From: Chloroflexota bacterium
GTDB taxonomy: Bacteria; Chloroflexota; Anaerolineae; Promineifilales; Promineifilaceae
Assembly: GCA_022616275.1 (NCBI GenBank)
Contig: JAKEFB010000218.1
Coordinates: 1 to 54,777, forward strand
DNA length: 54,777 nt
Direction of reading: 5' to 3'
The position numbers and the translations under genes were made by a program. This document shows positions 38,680-47,133 of this stretch, in pieces. Position 1 is the stretch's first letter. Each line of letters begins with the position of its first letter. The notes beneath the pieces are model-generated. The model had not been told where the DNA came from, ran no database searches, and saw nothing but the letters and a program-made list of their open reading frames with translations.

Positions 38680-38850
38680 TCAGCCCAAAAACGTCAGGGC
38701 TACGCCGGCAGCAACGATGAGCAAGATAATGAAGCAACCGACGCGGAAGAGGGTCGCGGTCAACTTGAACGCCACCCGCAGCAACACCCAGCCAATCGCC
38801 AGGACGACGGCAATAATAATAATGGGAACAAACTCAGACAGGCCTTCCAT
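38680..38850 (-). CDS. 56-residue membrane protein
   Basis: ATG at 38850 is preceded by a perfect AGGAGG six bases upstream, and the frame ends with TGA at 38680. The protein starts MEGLSEFVPIIIIAVVLAIG, continues with WVLLRVAFKLTATLFRVGCF and ends IILLIVAAGVALTFLG. It therefore has two hydrophobic helices joined by a short basic turn (RVAFKLTATLFR). The strong ribosome site and uninterrupted hydrophobic pattern support it as a real gene. No family was recognised. It lies alone between the parvulin gene and hutI, on the same strand as both. Confidence 0.75.
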   Translation of the reverse strand: MEGLSEFVPIIIIAVVLAIGWVLLRVAFKLTATLFRVGCFIILLIVAAGVALTFLG

Positions 38851-38866
38851 CTTCAGCCTCCTAAGT

Positions 38867-38963
38867 AGCTGTCAGCTATTAGCTGTTAGCTATAAGCTAT
38901 AAGCCGGCAACTACAACTATTAATCACCAACTATCAACCACCATCACTCATCGCTCATTGCTC
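38867..38963. repeat. Two adjacent heptamer arrays upstream of the small membrane protein gene
   Basis: AGCTGTC, AGCTATT, AGCTGTT, AGCTATA, AGCTATA (38867-38901) are followed by eight degenerate heptamers of the type AACTATC/ATCACTC (38908-38963). The second array resembles the right half of the block before atpA. A small AGTTGGC-AAG-GCCAACT hairpin follows at 38966-38982. Confidence 0.8.
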
Positions 38964-38992
38964 GGAGTTGGCAAGGCCAACTGCGCTCATTG

Positions 38993-40255
38993 CTACTCCA
39001 AGACATGGCCTCGCTTGACGACAGTATGTACCAGGTTGGCGCCAAAGCGGTAACCAAGCTGGCGATAATCGGCCACGTCTAAAATGAGCAGGTCGGCCTG
39101 CTTGCCGGTCTCCAGGCTACCGATTTCGTCCCCCCGGCCGATGGCGTGGGCGGCGTTCAGCGTCGCGGCCGCCAGGGCCTGGGCCTGGGTCAGGCCCTGG
39201 TAACGGCAGGCCAGGGCAATGACCATTTGCATGGACTCGCACCAACAAGTGCCAGGGTTGCAGTCGGTGGCCAGGGCCAGCGCCCCGCCGGCATTTAGAA
39301 TAGCCCCGGCCGGCGTATAATCACGGTGGGCCAGGCCAAAGGGCGTGCCCGGCAGACTGACGGCAACCGTCCGGCCCCGGCCCAGGGCTGCAATATCGGC
39401 CGGGGGCGTCTGGACCAGGTGATCGGCCGACACCGCGCCCAACTCCACGGCCAGGGACGTGCCGCCCAGGCCGGCAAATTCGTCGGCGTGGAGTTTGAGG
39501 CCAAAACCCAAGGCTCGCGCCGCTTCCAGAATGCGCCGCGTCTGGGCCAGGTCAAAGACCCCTTCCTCGCAAAAGACGTCGCAGTAGAGGCGGACGCCCC
39601 GCCCGGCCATCCATTTGGCCGCCGCTGGTAGCATCTCTGCAATCACCAGCTCGACGTAAGCTTCGGTGCGGCCCTGGTATTCGGCCGGCACGGCGTGGGC
39701 CGGGAGAAAAGTAGCGGTTAATTCCACCGGCTGGCGCTCAATCAAAGCCACGATGGCTTCCAGTTGCTTCAGCTCGGCGGCCGTTTCCAGGCCGTAGCCG
39801 GTCTTGGCCTCGGCGCTGGTCGTGCCGTGGCGGAGCATCCGCGCCAGGCGGGGCAGGTTATCGGCCACCAGCGCTTCCAGGGTGGCGGACCGCGTCTGGC
39901 GGACCGTGGACATGATGCCGCCACCGGCGGCCATAATTTCCATGTAGCTGGCCCCAGCCAGCCGTTGCTCAAATTCGTTGGCCCGGTCGCCATACCAGGG
40001 CAAATGGGTGTGAGGGTCCACAAAGCCGGGAATCACGCACCGGCCGTGGGCGTCGAGCGTGTGCCGGGCCGTATACCTGGCCCTCAGCTCGGCGGTAGGG
40101 CCGGTGGCGACAATACGGCCGTCCTGGACGGCCACAGTTCCATCTTCAATCAGGCCCAGTGTGCCCAGTTCGCGGCCCCGCTGCGGGCCGGCCGGCCCGG
40201 GGACGACGCACAACTGGCTGGCTGAGTGAACGAGCAGGTCCACAGATTGCATCAT
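38993..40255 (-). CDS. hutI: Imidazolonepropionase
   Basis: 420 residues from ATG at 40255; a second ATG follows directly. The amidohydrolase metal motif DPHTHLPWYGDR, the substrate-loop RLAGASYMEIMAAGGGI, KTGYGLETAAELK, LPAHAVP, FCEEGVF, KLHADEF and DCNPGTCWCESM match HutI throughout. It hydrolyses 4-imidazolone-5-propanoate to N-formimidoyl-L-glutamate in histidine breakdown. A longer reading to 40420 adds Cys/Trp-rich residues that overlap the upstream MFS gene and is rejected. No other hut gene is in the window. Confidence 0.95.
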   Translation of the reverse strand: MMQSVDLLVHSASQLCVVPGPAGPQRGRELGTLGLIEDGTVAVQDGRIVATGPTAELRARYTARHTLDAHGRCVIPGFVDPHTHLPWYGDRANEFEQRLAGASYMEIMAAGGGIMSTVRQTRSATLEALVADNLPRLARMLRHGTTSAEAKTGYGLETAAELKQLEAIVALIERQPVELTATFLPAHAVPAEYQGRTEAYVELVIAEMLPAAAKWMAGRGVRLYCDVFCEEGVFDLAQTRRILEAARALGFGLKLHADEFAGLGGTSLAVELGAVSADHLVQTPPADIAALGRGRTVAVSLPGTPFGLAHRDYTPAGAILNAGGALALATDCNPGTCWCESMQMVIALACRYQGLTQAQALAAATLNAAHAIGRGDEIGSLETGKQADLLILDVADYRQLGYRFGANLVHTVVKRGHVLE

Positions 40256-40277
40256 TTGCCATTGTACGGCACGGCCG

Positions 40278-41483
40278 TTAAATCTCAAATTCTGCTGATT
40301 GAGAGAGGTGACCGCCGGCCCCTTCCCGTACGCGCCAGGCCAGCAACAGCGCGGCCAGGAGCATCGCCCCGGCGGAGACCAAGCCCAACACCTGAAAACC
40401 AGCCGCTTGCCACAGGGCAAATCCGGCCACTGCTCCGGCTGCTCTGCCCAGGCCGCTGGCGGCCACGTTCATGGATAGGGCTACCCCCCGAGCCTGGGGG
40501 ACGATTTCAGTCATCAATGGTATTCCGCCCACCACGGTCATTTCAAAGAAATAAAAAAGCGTGAAAAGGGTTATCAACGCGCCAACCAGCGTAGCGCTGG
40601 TGTTGGGGATCACCAGGTAGAATAGAGCGGTCAACAGGCCGGTAAGAATAATGACCGGCCGCTTGCCAAAACGGTCTACGGCCAGCCCGGTGGACAGCTC
40701 ACCGCTCAACTCGGCCACGCCAATCACGGCCGTGGCCAGGCCGAGGCCGGTCAGGCTCAAACCGAAACTATCTTCCATCCAGCGGCCGTAGACAATCAAC
40801 AACATTTCGTTGGCCGTCATGACCAGGAAGGTATACGCTGCTGCGGCCCAGATTACTGGCTCACGGCGCATTACCTGCCAGGTCGTACGTAGTGAAGTGG
40901 CCTGGCCAGCCAGCCGGTCGGCGGCCGGCAAGGTGCGCCACAACAGGAGGGCCGCCCCCAACCCAAACAAGCCCATCACCAGGAACGGGGCTTGCCAGCC
41001 CTGCCAGGCAATGAGAAAACCGGCCGCCGGAATCCCGATAAAGAAGGCGCCAGCCCAGGAAAACTCGGTAATGGCCAGGGCCTTGCCCCGGTTTTTATAG
41101 GCAACTACGTCGCCCAGGTAGGCCTGCATGGCCGGGTCGTAAACGACCTTGGCCAGGGCAATGGTCGAAAGCCCCAGGCCCACCAGCCAGTAAGCGGGCC
41201 AGAGCACAATGACCAGGCAGCCCAGGCTAAACAACAACATGGCCAAGGCGATGACCGGCCGGCGGCCGAAACGTTCTGAGAGGGGGCTAAGCAGGAGACC
41301 AAGCAGGCCGGCAAAAGAACGTAGGGAGATCAGCCTGGAGATGGCCCCATCGGAAACGTCCAGGCCGAGGGTCAGGGCGGATGAGAAAGGGTAGACCATA
41401 CGGAGGCCGATGTTCAGAAATAGCCGGCCGAGGGTTAGAGCGCCCAGTTGGAGGAGGAGGTTTTTGATGCGTTGGCTGCTCAC
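40278..41483 (-). CDS. Major facilitator superfamily transporter
   Basis: About 401 residues from GTG at 41483, directly before the first helix; an ATG at 41594 would add a polar 37-residue leader. Twelve hydrophobic segments are recognisable. The signature loop between helices 2 and 3 is LSERFGRRPVIALAM, repeated in the second half as AVDRFGKRPVIILTG. These are typical of drug/metabolite exporters of the DHA type. The substrate cannot be told. It lies 22 bases upstream of hutI on the same strand, so the two may be co-transcribed, though a histidine-pathway role is only suggested by that. Confidence 0.85.
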   Translation of the reverse strand: MSSQRIKNLLLQLGALTLGRLFLNIGLRMVYPFSSALTLGLDVSDGAISRLISLRSFAGLLGLLLSPLSERFGRRPVIALAMLLFSLGCLVIVLWPAYWLVGLGLSTIALAKVVYDPAMQAYLGDVVAYKNRGKALAITEFSWAGAFFIGIPAAGFLIAWQGWQAPFLVMGLFGLGAALLLWRTLPAADRLAGQATSLRTTWQVMRREPVIWAAAAYTFLVMTANEMLLIVYGRWMEDSFGLSLTGLGLATAVIGVAELSGELSTGLAVDRFGKRPVIILTGLLTALFYLVIPNTSATLVGALITLFTLFYFFEMTVVGGIPLMTEIVPQARGVALSMNVAASGLGRAAGAVAGFALWQAAGFQVLGLVSAGAMLLAALLLAWRVREGAGGHLSQSAEFEI

Positions 41484-41594
41484 GGGCGAGGAGTGTAACG
41501 GATCATGCCGGAAAGGTAAAACTCGTAATCCAAAATCGAAACGCTCCTTGCCCTGACCCGCTTTCCGATTTAGAATGTTCTCAATGTACCCCAT

Positions 41595-41647
41595 GCAGGC
41601 TAACAGCCTGCGTTACGAGCTTTAATAGCACAGGCTGTCAGCCTGTG
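41595..41647. repeat. Twin AGGCTGNNAGCCT hairpins between divergent genes
   Basis: GCAGGCT-AAC-AGCCTGC (41595-41611) and CACAGGCT-GTC-AGCCTGTG (41629-41647) are two similar perfect hairpins 17 bases apart. They lie between the MFS gene and the J-domain gene and look like copies of one short dispersed repeat. Confidence 0.75.
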
Positions 41648-41666
41648 GGCTGCAAAGGAGCTGTTT

Positions 41667-42467
41667 TTGACCACCTGGCCGGGCGAAACATTGTCTGAAA
41701 AGCTGGCCCGCCTGCGAGCGGCCTTGAAAGAGGCGCAGGAGGAGTTGATTGAATCGGAGGCAGAGCTGGCCGACCGGCTGGCCGAAGTTCACGCCTTCGA
41801 GCGGGAATTTGAGGCCGGGCTAGGCGTTTTGGTAGACCAGTTGGCAACCCTGGAAAGGGAACTCAACCACTATCAGGAGCGGATGCGCCGCCACCGCAAC
41901 CAGGAAGTCTTTGGCTCCGGCTACGCCTCTATCGAGGAGCAGTTTCGCCGCACCTGGGAAGTCCCCCCTACGGCCGCCCCCACACCACCGCCGGAACCGG
42001 TCAGCCCGGCCACCGAGCAACAAATTAAACGCCTCTACCGCCAGTTGGCCCGCCGCTACCACCCCGACCTGGCCAGCGATACGGCCGACAGAGAGTATCG
42101 CACAGAGAAGATGACGGCCGTCAACGACGCCTACGCCGCCCGCAGCCTGGCCGAGCTGGTTGCCCTGTCCGAGGAGCCGGACGTCACCAGCCTGGGTAGA
42201 GGCAAAGAGGGCCAGACGGAGTCGCAAATGGTGGCGGCGCTACAGGCCGAGCTGGCTCGCATACACAAGAGGCTGCGCCAGATAGAAGCTGAATTGAGCC
42301 GGCTGCACCACCGGGCCAGCGTCCAATTGAGTCTGGAAATGAAACTGGCCCAACGGCGCGGCCGGAACATGCTGGCTGAAATGGCTGCCGAGCTGCAACA
42401 AAAGATTGCCCGCAAAACGGCCGAGCGGGATTTCCTTAAAGCGCAGTTTGACCAGTTGGAGAGTTAG
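41667..42467 (+). CDS. J-domain protein flanked by coiled coils
   Basis: 266 residues from TTG at 41667, with AAAGGAG seven bases upstream. Residues 5-80 form a coiled coil (LARLRAALKEAQEELIESEA and on). A Pro-rich hinge (TAAPTPPPEPVSP) leads to a J-domain-like helical pair with the diagnostic HPD: IKRLYRQLARRYHPDLASDT, then KMTAVNDAYAARSLAEL (about 118-170). A second coiled coil fills the C-terminus (about 190-266). The HPD motif would stimulate a DnaK-type ATPase; no Gly/Phe region or zinc finger is present. Its stop codon lies in a shared hairpin with the convergent Uma2 gene. Confidence 0.8.
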   Translation: MTTWPGETLSEKLARLRAALKEAQEELIESEAELADRLAEVHAFEREFEAGLGVLVDQLATLERELNHYQERMRRHRNQEVFGSGYASIEEQFRRTWEVPPTAAPTPPPEPVSPATEQQIKRLYRQLARRYHPDLASDTADREYRTEKMTAVNDAYAARSLAELVALSEEPDVTSLGRGKEGQTESQMVAALQAELARIHKRLRQIEAELSRLHHRASVQLSLEMKLAQRRGRNMLAEMAAELQQKIARKTAERDFLKAQFDQLES

Positions 42468-42555
42468 AGTCAGGTTTTAGCAAGGCCAAAACTCGGTTAG
42501 AGTTAGAGTGCCAGCCCTCGATTTCAACTCTAATTCTAAACTCTGACTCTAACTC
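42461..42555. terminator. Bidirectional hairpin containing both stop codons of convergent genes
   Basis: GAGTTAGAGTCAG (42461-42473) is the exact inverse complement of 42543-42555. The TAG of the J-domain gene and the TGA of the Uma2 gene fall in or at the edge of the arms. The interior contains more TTAGAGT/ACTCTAA heptamer-like units and AGTTTTGG-type pairs. Bidirectional termination is likely. Confidence 0.65.
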
Positions 42556-43171
42556 AAAAGCCCGGCTGCCAAATCTCTTCCAGGTCGAGGATAAAACCTG
42601 GTAACAGTGGCTCCCCGGAGATAGTCGCTGGGTTTTGCAAGTGAGTCATGGGCGTATCCGGCCGGTAGACGTAAACGCGCCGGCGGACAGGATCAATCAG
42701 CCAGCCTAACTGAGCGCCGTTAGCCATATACTCGTCCATCTTGGCCTGGACATCTTGCAAGCGGTCTGAGGGGGAGCGAAGTTCGACGACAAAATCGGGG
42801 CAAAGCGGCAAGAATTGCTTTTTTTGCCGGGGCGTCAGTTGCACCAGCCGGGAACGGCGGACCCAAGAAGCGTCCGGGGCGCGTGTCGCTCCATTGGGCA
42901 AGATAAACCCAGCCGACGAATCAAAAACAATTCCCGTGCCATCATCTTCTGCCCAATTACCAAGACTGATAATTAGCTTTGCGTTGCGGCGGCCGGTCTC
43001 ACTACTGGCTGGGGCCATAACAATAATTTCTCCCCCGGCCGTGCGCTCAATGCGCAGGTCCCGGTTGATCTGGCAAAAGGCAAAAAACTCGTCATCCGTC
43101 ATCTGGATGACCGGTTCCATTCGCAGCACCAGGGGAGGCTCACCGGCCTGGAGTTCTGTTCTCATGGTCAA
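42554..43171 (-). CDS. Uma2-family (DUF820) endonuclease-like protein
   Basis: 205 residues. It has the restriction-endonuclease-like fold of Uma2 proteins: MTDDEFFAFCQINRDLRIER, NAKLIISLGNWAEDDGTGIV, then the PD-(D/E)xK core PDFVVELRSPSD, followed by KMDEYMANGAQLGWLIDPVR and VYVYRPD. The canonical Lys is replaced by Arg in ELRSPSD, as in many family members. These genes are highly multiplied in Chloroflexota and cyanobacteria and their role is unsettled. ATG codons at 43171 and 43165 are both usable. Confidence 0.9.
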   Translation of the reverse strand: MTMRTELQAGEPPLVLRMEPVIQMTDDEFFAFCQINRDLRIERTAGGEIIVMAPASSETGRRNAKLIISLGNWAEDDGTGIVFDSSAGFILPNGATRAPDASWVRRSRLVQLTPRQKKQFLPLCPDFVVELRSPSDRLQDVQAKMDEYMANGAQLGWLIDPVRRRVYVYRPDTPMTHLQNPATISGEPLLPGFILDLEEIWQPGF

Positions 43172-43201
43172 ACCTCTGCCAGGATTATACCACTACAAGG
43201 C

Positions 43202-43265
43202 AGTGCCTGGCACGGGGCAAACGGCCCTGGATTATCCAGAGTGGCTCTGCCCCGTGCCAGGCACT
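43202..43265. terminator. 18-base perfect stem with inner hairpin after the ABC permease gene
   Basis: AGTGCCTGGCACGGGGCA (43202-43219) and its exact inverse complement (43248-43265) flank an inner CTGGA-TTA-TCCAG. It begins 16 bases beyond the permease stop at 43281, minus strand, and precedes Uma2. It is likely to end the nucleoside-transporter transcript. AGTGCCAGGCACT also occurs near 38658. Confidence 0.65.
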
Positions 43266-43280
43266 ACGATGAATCTCTAT

Positions 43281-44198
43281 TTACTCTTTCTCGTACGGCT
43301 GGCCGACGGCCGCCGGGGGCACCGGCCGGGCCAGGGCAGCTACCAGGATGGTCAGAACGTATGGAAGCATTTGGAAGAACTCGGCCGGAATCTGGGGAAA
43401 GTTGATTTGCATCCGAATTTGAAAGGCGTTGGCCAGGCCAAAGAGGAGGGCCGCGCCAAACGCGCCAAAGGGAGTCCAACGGCCGAAGATGAGGGCGGCC
43501 AGAGCAATGAAGCCCCGGCCGTTGGTCATGTTAATGTTGAATGCGCCCACCCATTCCAGCGTTAACCAGATGCCGGCCAGGCCGGCCAGCAGGCCGCCAA
43601 TCATGACGTTGGCGTAGCGCATGAAGTAGACGTTGATGCCCAGGGTATCGGCCGCCTGGGGGTGCTCCCCCACCGCTCGCGTCCGCAATCCCCAGGGGGT
43701 GAAAAAGAGCACGTAGTGAATAACAACACTAAGAATGATCATCGCGTAAACGATAGGTTGATGTTGGAACAGAACCGTGCCGATAAAGGGGATTTCCGAC
43801 AAGAGGGGAATATCAATGGGCCGAAAGGTGCCGGCCGAGCCAGGAAAGCGCGGCGGCACCAGGAAGATCTGGTACATGTGGCCGGTAAGGCCGGCCGCCA
43901 GAAAGTTAATGACCGTACCGCTAATAATCTGGTCCATCTTAAAGCGGATGGACAGAACGGCGTGCAGGGCAGCCATGAGTGCCCCGCTCAAGAGGCCGGC
44001 TACTACGCCCAAGAACAGGCTGTCCGTGTAGGCGGAAACCAGGGCGGCTACCATTGCCCCGGTCAACATCATGCCTTCAATGGCAATGTTGACGACACCT
44101 GACCGCTCACTGAATAGACCGGCGTAAGCGCCCAGGGCAATCGGCGTGGCTGTCGCCAGAGTCAGTTGCAATAGACCGGCAATTAAAGCCAGGTCCAT
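43281..44198 (-). CDS. BMP-type nucleoside ABC transporter permease (NupQ-like)
   Basis: 305 residues, eight to nine helices. It matches the second permease of BMP-family importers: LTLATATPIALGAYAGLFSE, RSGVVNIAIEGMMLTGAMVA and FTPWGLRTRAVGEHPQAADT. The first and last of these are the conserved contacts with the ATPase subunit. The start is 1 base after the stop of the partner permease, so translation is coupled. It completes a four-gene importer with the binding protein, ATPase and other permease. Confidence 0.92.
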   Translation of the reverse strand: MDLALIAGLLQLTLATATPIALGAYAGLFSERSGVVNIAIEGMMLTGAMVAALVSAYTDSLFLGVVAGLLSGALMAALHAVLSIRFKMDQIISGTVINFLAAGLTGHMYQIFLVPPRFPGSAGTFRPIDIPLLSEIPFIGTVLFQHQPIVYAMIILSVVIHYVLFFTPWGLRTRAVGEHPQAADTLGINVYFMRYANVMIGGLLAGLAGIWLTLEWVGAFNINMTNGRGFIALAALIFGRWTPFGAFGAALLFGLANAFQIRMQINFPQIPAEFFQMLPYVLTILVAALARPVPPAAVGQPYEKE

Positions 44199-44199
44199 C

Positions 44200-45369
44200 T
44201 TAACCTCCCCACCCCCTGGTTAAGGGCGCGCCTTCGGTGACGGCCGGTTTTTGCTTGAGCCGGTACAGGTAACGTACGATGGCTGGGGCGGCCACAAACA
44301 GCAGAATTAAAGCTTGAAGAATAGAAACGATGTGGACCGACAGGCCGGCCCGGCTTTGCAGGAAAAAGCTGCCGGTGCGCAGCGTGCCAAAGATAAAAGC
44401 CGAGGGGATAATGGACAGGGGGTGGTTGAGGGCCAGCAGGCTGACGGCAATAGCGTCAAAGCCATAACCGGAGGCAAAGCTCTCGCTTAAGACGCGGTTG
44501 GTCAGGCCCTGCACTTCTAAAATACCAGCCAGGCCGGCCATACCGCCTCCCAGAACCATAGCCAGGATGTACTCCTTTTTAGGGCGAATGCCGGCATATT
44601 CGGCCGCGTTGGGATTCTGGCCAGTCGTCCGCAGCGAGAACCCCCAGGTTGTCCTGAAAAGGAAATAGTAAACCAGGCCGGCGGCCAGCAAGGCGATAAA
44701 AAAGCCGAGGTGCAGCCGGCCGGTGCCAAATTCTGGTCCAAACAGCTCCGTCAGGCGGGGCAACTCGGCCGTCGCCGCCAGGGGCGGCGTTTGTACCGTC
44801 GAAGGGTTAGGGTCTTTGAGCGGCCCACGGACCATGAAGTTGGTAAAAAAGATGGCAATAAAGTTAAGCATGATGGTATTGATCACTTCATGGGAGTGTA
44901 ACCACGCTTTCAACAAGCCGGGGATCGCTCCCCAAAGCATACCCCCCACAAAACCGGCGGCCAGGACGACGATAGGATGAATGACGGGCGGCAGATCCAG
45001 ATAAACACCGGCCAAGGTACCAAACAGAGCCCCTATTACGAATTGCCCTTCGGCGCCAATGTTAAAGAGGCCGGTGTGAAAGGGAATGGCCACGGCCAAG
45101 CCGGTGAGGATGAGGGGGGTCATGGCGACCAGCGTATCAATCAGCCCCCTGGCGTTAAAAATCGCCCCGTCCAGAATGCCCCAATACCCCGAGGCTACCT
45201 TCTCCAGGCCAACCAGGGGATTTTCGGCGGTAAAGATAATGATAATAGCGCCGATCAGCAGAGACGTAAAAATGGCTAATAGGGGAATGACCAACGGCTG
45301 TAAAAATCGCTGCTGGAAGGACTTCTGGCTTGCTTTGTTGATCTTAATAGTATTTGTGGCCATTTTCAA
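44200..45369 (-). CDS. BMP-type nucleoside ABC transporter permease (NupP-like)
   Basis: 389 residues, about nine helices. Family signatures include LTGLAVAIPFHTGLFNIGAE, GQFVIGALFGTLAGVYLDLP, KAWLHSHEVINTIMLNFIAI and the cytoplasmic coupling stretch WGFSLRTTGQNPNAAEYAGI. It pairs with the smaller permease to form the membrane pore. Its ATG is 66 bases after the ATPase stop, across a short AAGTGC/GCACTT hairpin (about 45400-45414). Confidence 0.93.
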   Translation of the reverse strand: MKMATNTIKINKASQKSFQQRFLQPLVIPLLAIFTSLLIGAIIIIFTAENPLVGLEKVASGYWGILDGAIFNARGLIDTLVAMTPLILTGLAVAIPFHTGLFNIGAEGQFVIGALFGTLAGVYLDLPPVIHPIVVLAAGFVGGMLWGAIPGLLKAWLHSHEVINTIMLNFIAIFFTNFMVRGPLKDPNPSTVQTPPLAATAELPRLTELFGPEFGTGRLHLGFFIALLAAGLVYYFLFRTTWGFSLRTTGQNPNAAEYAGIRPKKEYILAMVLGGGMAGLAGILEVQGLTNRVLSESFASGYGFDAIAVSLLALNHPLSIIPSAFIFGTLRTGSFFLQSRAGLSVHIVSILQALILLFVAAPAIVRYLYRLKQKPAVTEGAPLTRGWGG

Positions 45370-45435
45370 CTGTGCAGTGTAATCATTCAGATGCTAGCAC
45401 TTCTCAAGTGCAGGCACCTCTAGCAGCCTCGATTT

Positions 45436-46974
45436 CTACGCCGCCGCGCCGGCCATCAGCAGCCCCAACCTTTCGCGCGTCGCCTCGGCAATGGGCAGAG
45501 TCTTGACAATCCGCCCTTCAAACATCACCGCCACCCGGTCGGCCAGGGAGAGGATCTCGTCCAGCTCGGCCGATACCAGCAGCACGGCGCTGCCGCTATC
45601 GCGCTGGTTGACGATTTGCTGGTGAATAAATTCAATCGAGCCTACGTCAATACCCCGCGTCGGCTGGTTGGCAATGAGCAGCTTGACCGGCCGGGAGAAT
45701 TCACGGGCGACGATCACTTTCTGCTTGTTGCCGCCGGACAACGAGCCGGCCGGGGTTCGCACGCTGGGCGTCCGCACGTCATATTTTTTAACCAGGGCCT
45801 GCCCATGGGCCTCAATGGCCCTGTGGTCTAAAACAGGGCCATTGGCAAATGGCGTCTGGTAGTAGCGATTCAGGACCATGTTATCGGCCACCGGGTAGGC
45901 CATGACCAGGCCGTGTTTTTCCCGGTCTTCAGGAATGTGGGCCACACCTAGCTCGGTTATGGTCCGCGGCCGGGCGTGGGTCGTCTCCTGGCCGTTAACA
46001 AACACCCGGCCGCTGACGACCGGGCGCAGGCCGGTCAGCCCCTCCACCAGTTCCCGCTGGCCATTGCCTTGGACGCCAGCAATGCCCAGGATCTCGCCGG
46101 CGCGCGCCTCCAGCGAAACGCCATTCACAGTCACGTTCCCGCGCTCGTCCCGGACCACCAACTCTTCCACCTGCAGCACCGGTTGGCCCGGATGGGCTTC
46201 CGATTTTTCCACCTGCAAGATGACTTTGCGGCCGACCATCATCTCGGCCAGGCTGGCTTCCGTGGCTTCCTTCGGTAGAGCAGTGCCCACGACCCGGCCG
46301 CGATGCAGCACGGTAATCCGGTCGGCAATGGCCAGGACTTCTTTCAGCTTGTGGCTGATGAAGATGATAGACGTTCCCTGGGCAGTCAGGTTGCGGATAA
46401 TGGCAAAGAACTCCTCCGTTTCCTGCGGCGTCAGCACGGCCGTTGGTTCGTCCAGGATGAGAATATCTACCAGGCGGTAAAGGGCTTTAATGATTTCCAC
46501 GCGCTGCTGGATACCCACCGGCAAATCTTTAATCACGTCGTTGGGGTCCAGGGCCAGGTTATAATTCTTAGACAGTTGGCGGATGCGATCGGCGGCTTTG
46601 CGCCGGTTCAGCCGGGCCACCAGGGGAAAGCGGCTTAAAGCGCCCCGCGTCTCCTCCACGCCCAGCATAATGTTTTCCGTAACCGTCATCACCTGGACCA
46701 GCATAAAGTGTTGGTGGACCATGCCAATACCGGCGGCAATGGCGTCGCTAGGCGAATTCATGACAATGGGTTTGCCGTTGACCAGGATTTCCCCTTCGTC
46801 CGGGTGGTATAGGCCATAGAGCATATTCATCAGGGTGGTTTTGCCGGCTCCGTTCTCACCCAGCAGGGCCAGCACCTCCCCCCGCAGCAGCGTGAGGTCA
46901 ACGGCGTCGTTGGCCAGGACACCGGGGAAGCGTTTGGTTAGCCCGCGCGCCTCAAGAGCCGGGGTCTCACTCAT
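45436..46974 (-). CDS. BMP-type nucleoside ABC transporter ATPase, two ABC domains (NupO-like)
   Basis: 512 residues with two ABC cassettes. The first has Walker A LLGENGAGKTTLMNMLYGLY, Q-loop HQHFMLVQVMTV, signature LPVGIQQRVEIIKALY and Walker B ILILDEPTAVLTPQE. The second is degenerate at Walker A (GIAGVQGNGQREL) but keeps LSGGNKQKVIVAREFSR. This asymmetry is normal for sugar and nucleoside importers. It energises uptake with the two permeases encoded downstream. A terminator hairpin at 47078-47111 separates it from the binding-protein gene upstream. Confidence 0.94.
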   Translation of the reverse strand: MSETPALEARGLTKRFPGVLANDAVDLTLLRGEVLALLGENGAGKTTLMNMLYGLYHPDEGEILVNGKPIVMNSPSDAIAAGIGMVHQHFMLVQVMTVTENIMLGVEETRGALSRFPLVARLNRRKAADRIRQLSKNYNLALDPNDVIKDLPVGIQQRVEIIKALYRLVDILILDEPTAVLTPQETEEFFAIIRNLTAQGTSIIFISHKLKEVLAIADRITVLHRGRVVGTALPKEATEASLAEMMVGRKVILQVEKSEAHPGQPVLQVEELVVRDERGNVTVNGVSLEARAGEILGIAGVQGNGQRELVEGLTGLRPVVSGRVFVNGQETTHARPRTITELGVAHIPEDREKHGLVMAYPVADNMVLNRYYQTPFANGPVLDHRAIEAHGQALVKKYDVRTPSVRTPAGSLSGGNKQKVIVAREFSRPVKLLIANQPTRGIDVGSIEFIHQQIVNQRDSGSAVLLVSAELDEILSLADRVAVMFEGRIVKTLPIAEATRERLGLLMAGAAA

Positions 46975-47077
46975 GGCTAGGCAACCTGAAATAAGCTAAA
47001 ACAACAACGAACGGCATCAAACCGACTGGCATGGCCCCCATTTTAGCCGGAAACAAAAATTCGCAAAGGAAACTAAG

Positions 47078-47111
47078 AAAAAGGGGCTGCTCACGCGTGC
47101 GAGCAACCCCT
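47078..47111 (-). terminator. Intrinsic terminator between binding-protein and ATPase genes
   Basis: On the minus strand the stem AGGGGTTGCTC/GAGCAGCCCCT (one wobble pair, 8-base loop) is followed by five T then CTTAGTTT. It lies 23 bases past the stop at 47134. Partial read-through would give excess binding protein over transporter. Confidence 0.85.
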
Positions 47112-47133
47112 CTATCGGCTTCACAACCAGGTT

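Noticed and set aside
38867-38963. Heptamer arrays considered as a CRISPR array
   Set aside because: Units are directly abutting 7-mers without spacers, and no cas genes are present.
38993-41483. hutI and MFS gene as a histidine-degradation operon
   Set aside because: No hutH, hutU or hutG nearby; the transporter family does not point to histidine. Only proximity supports it.
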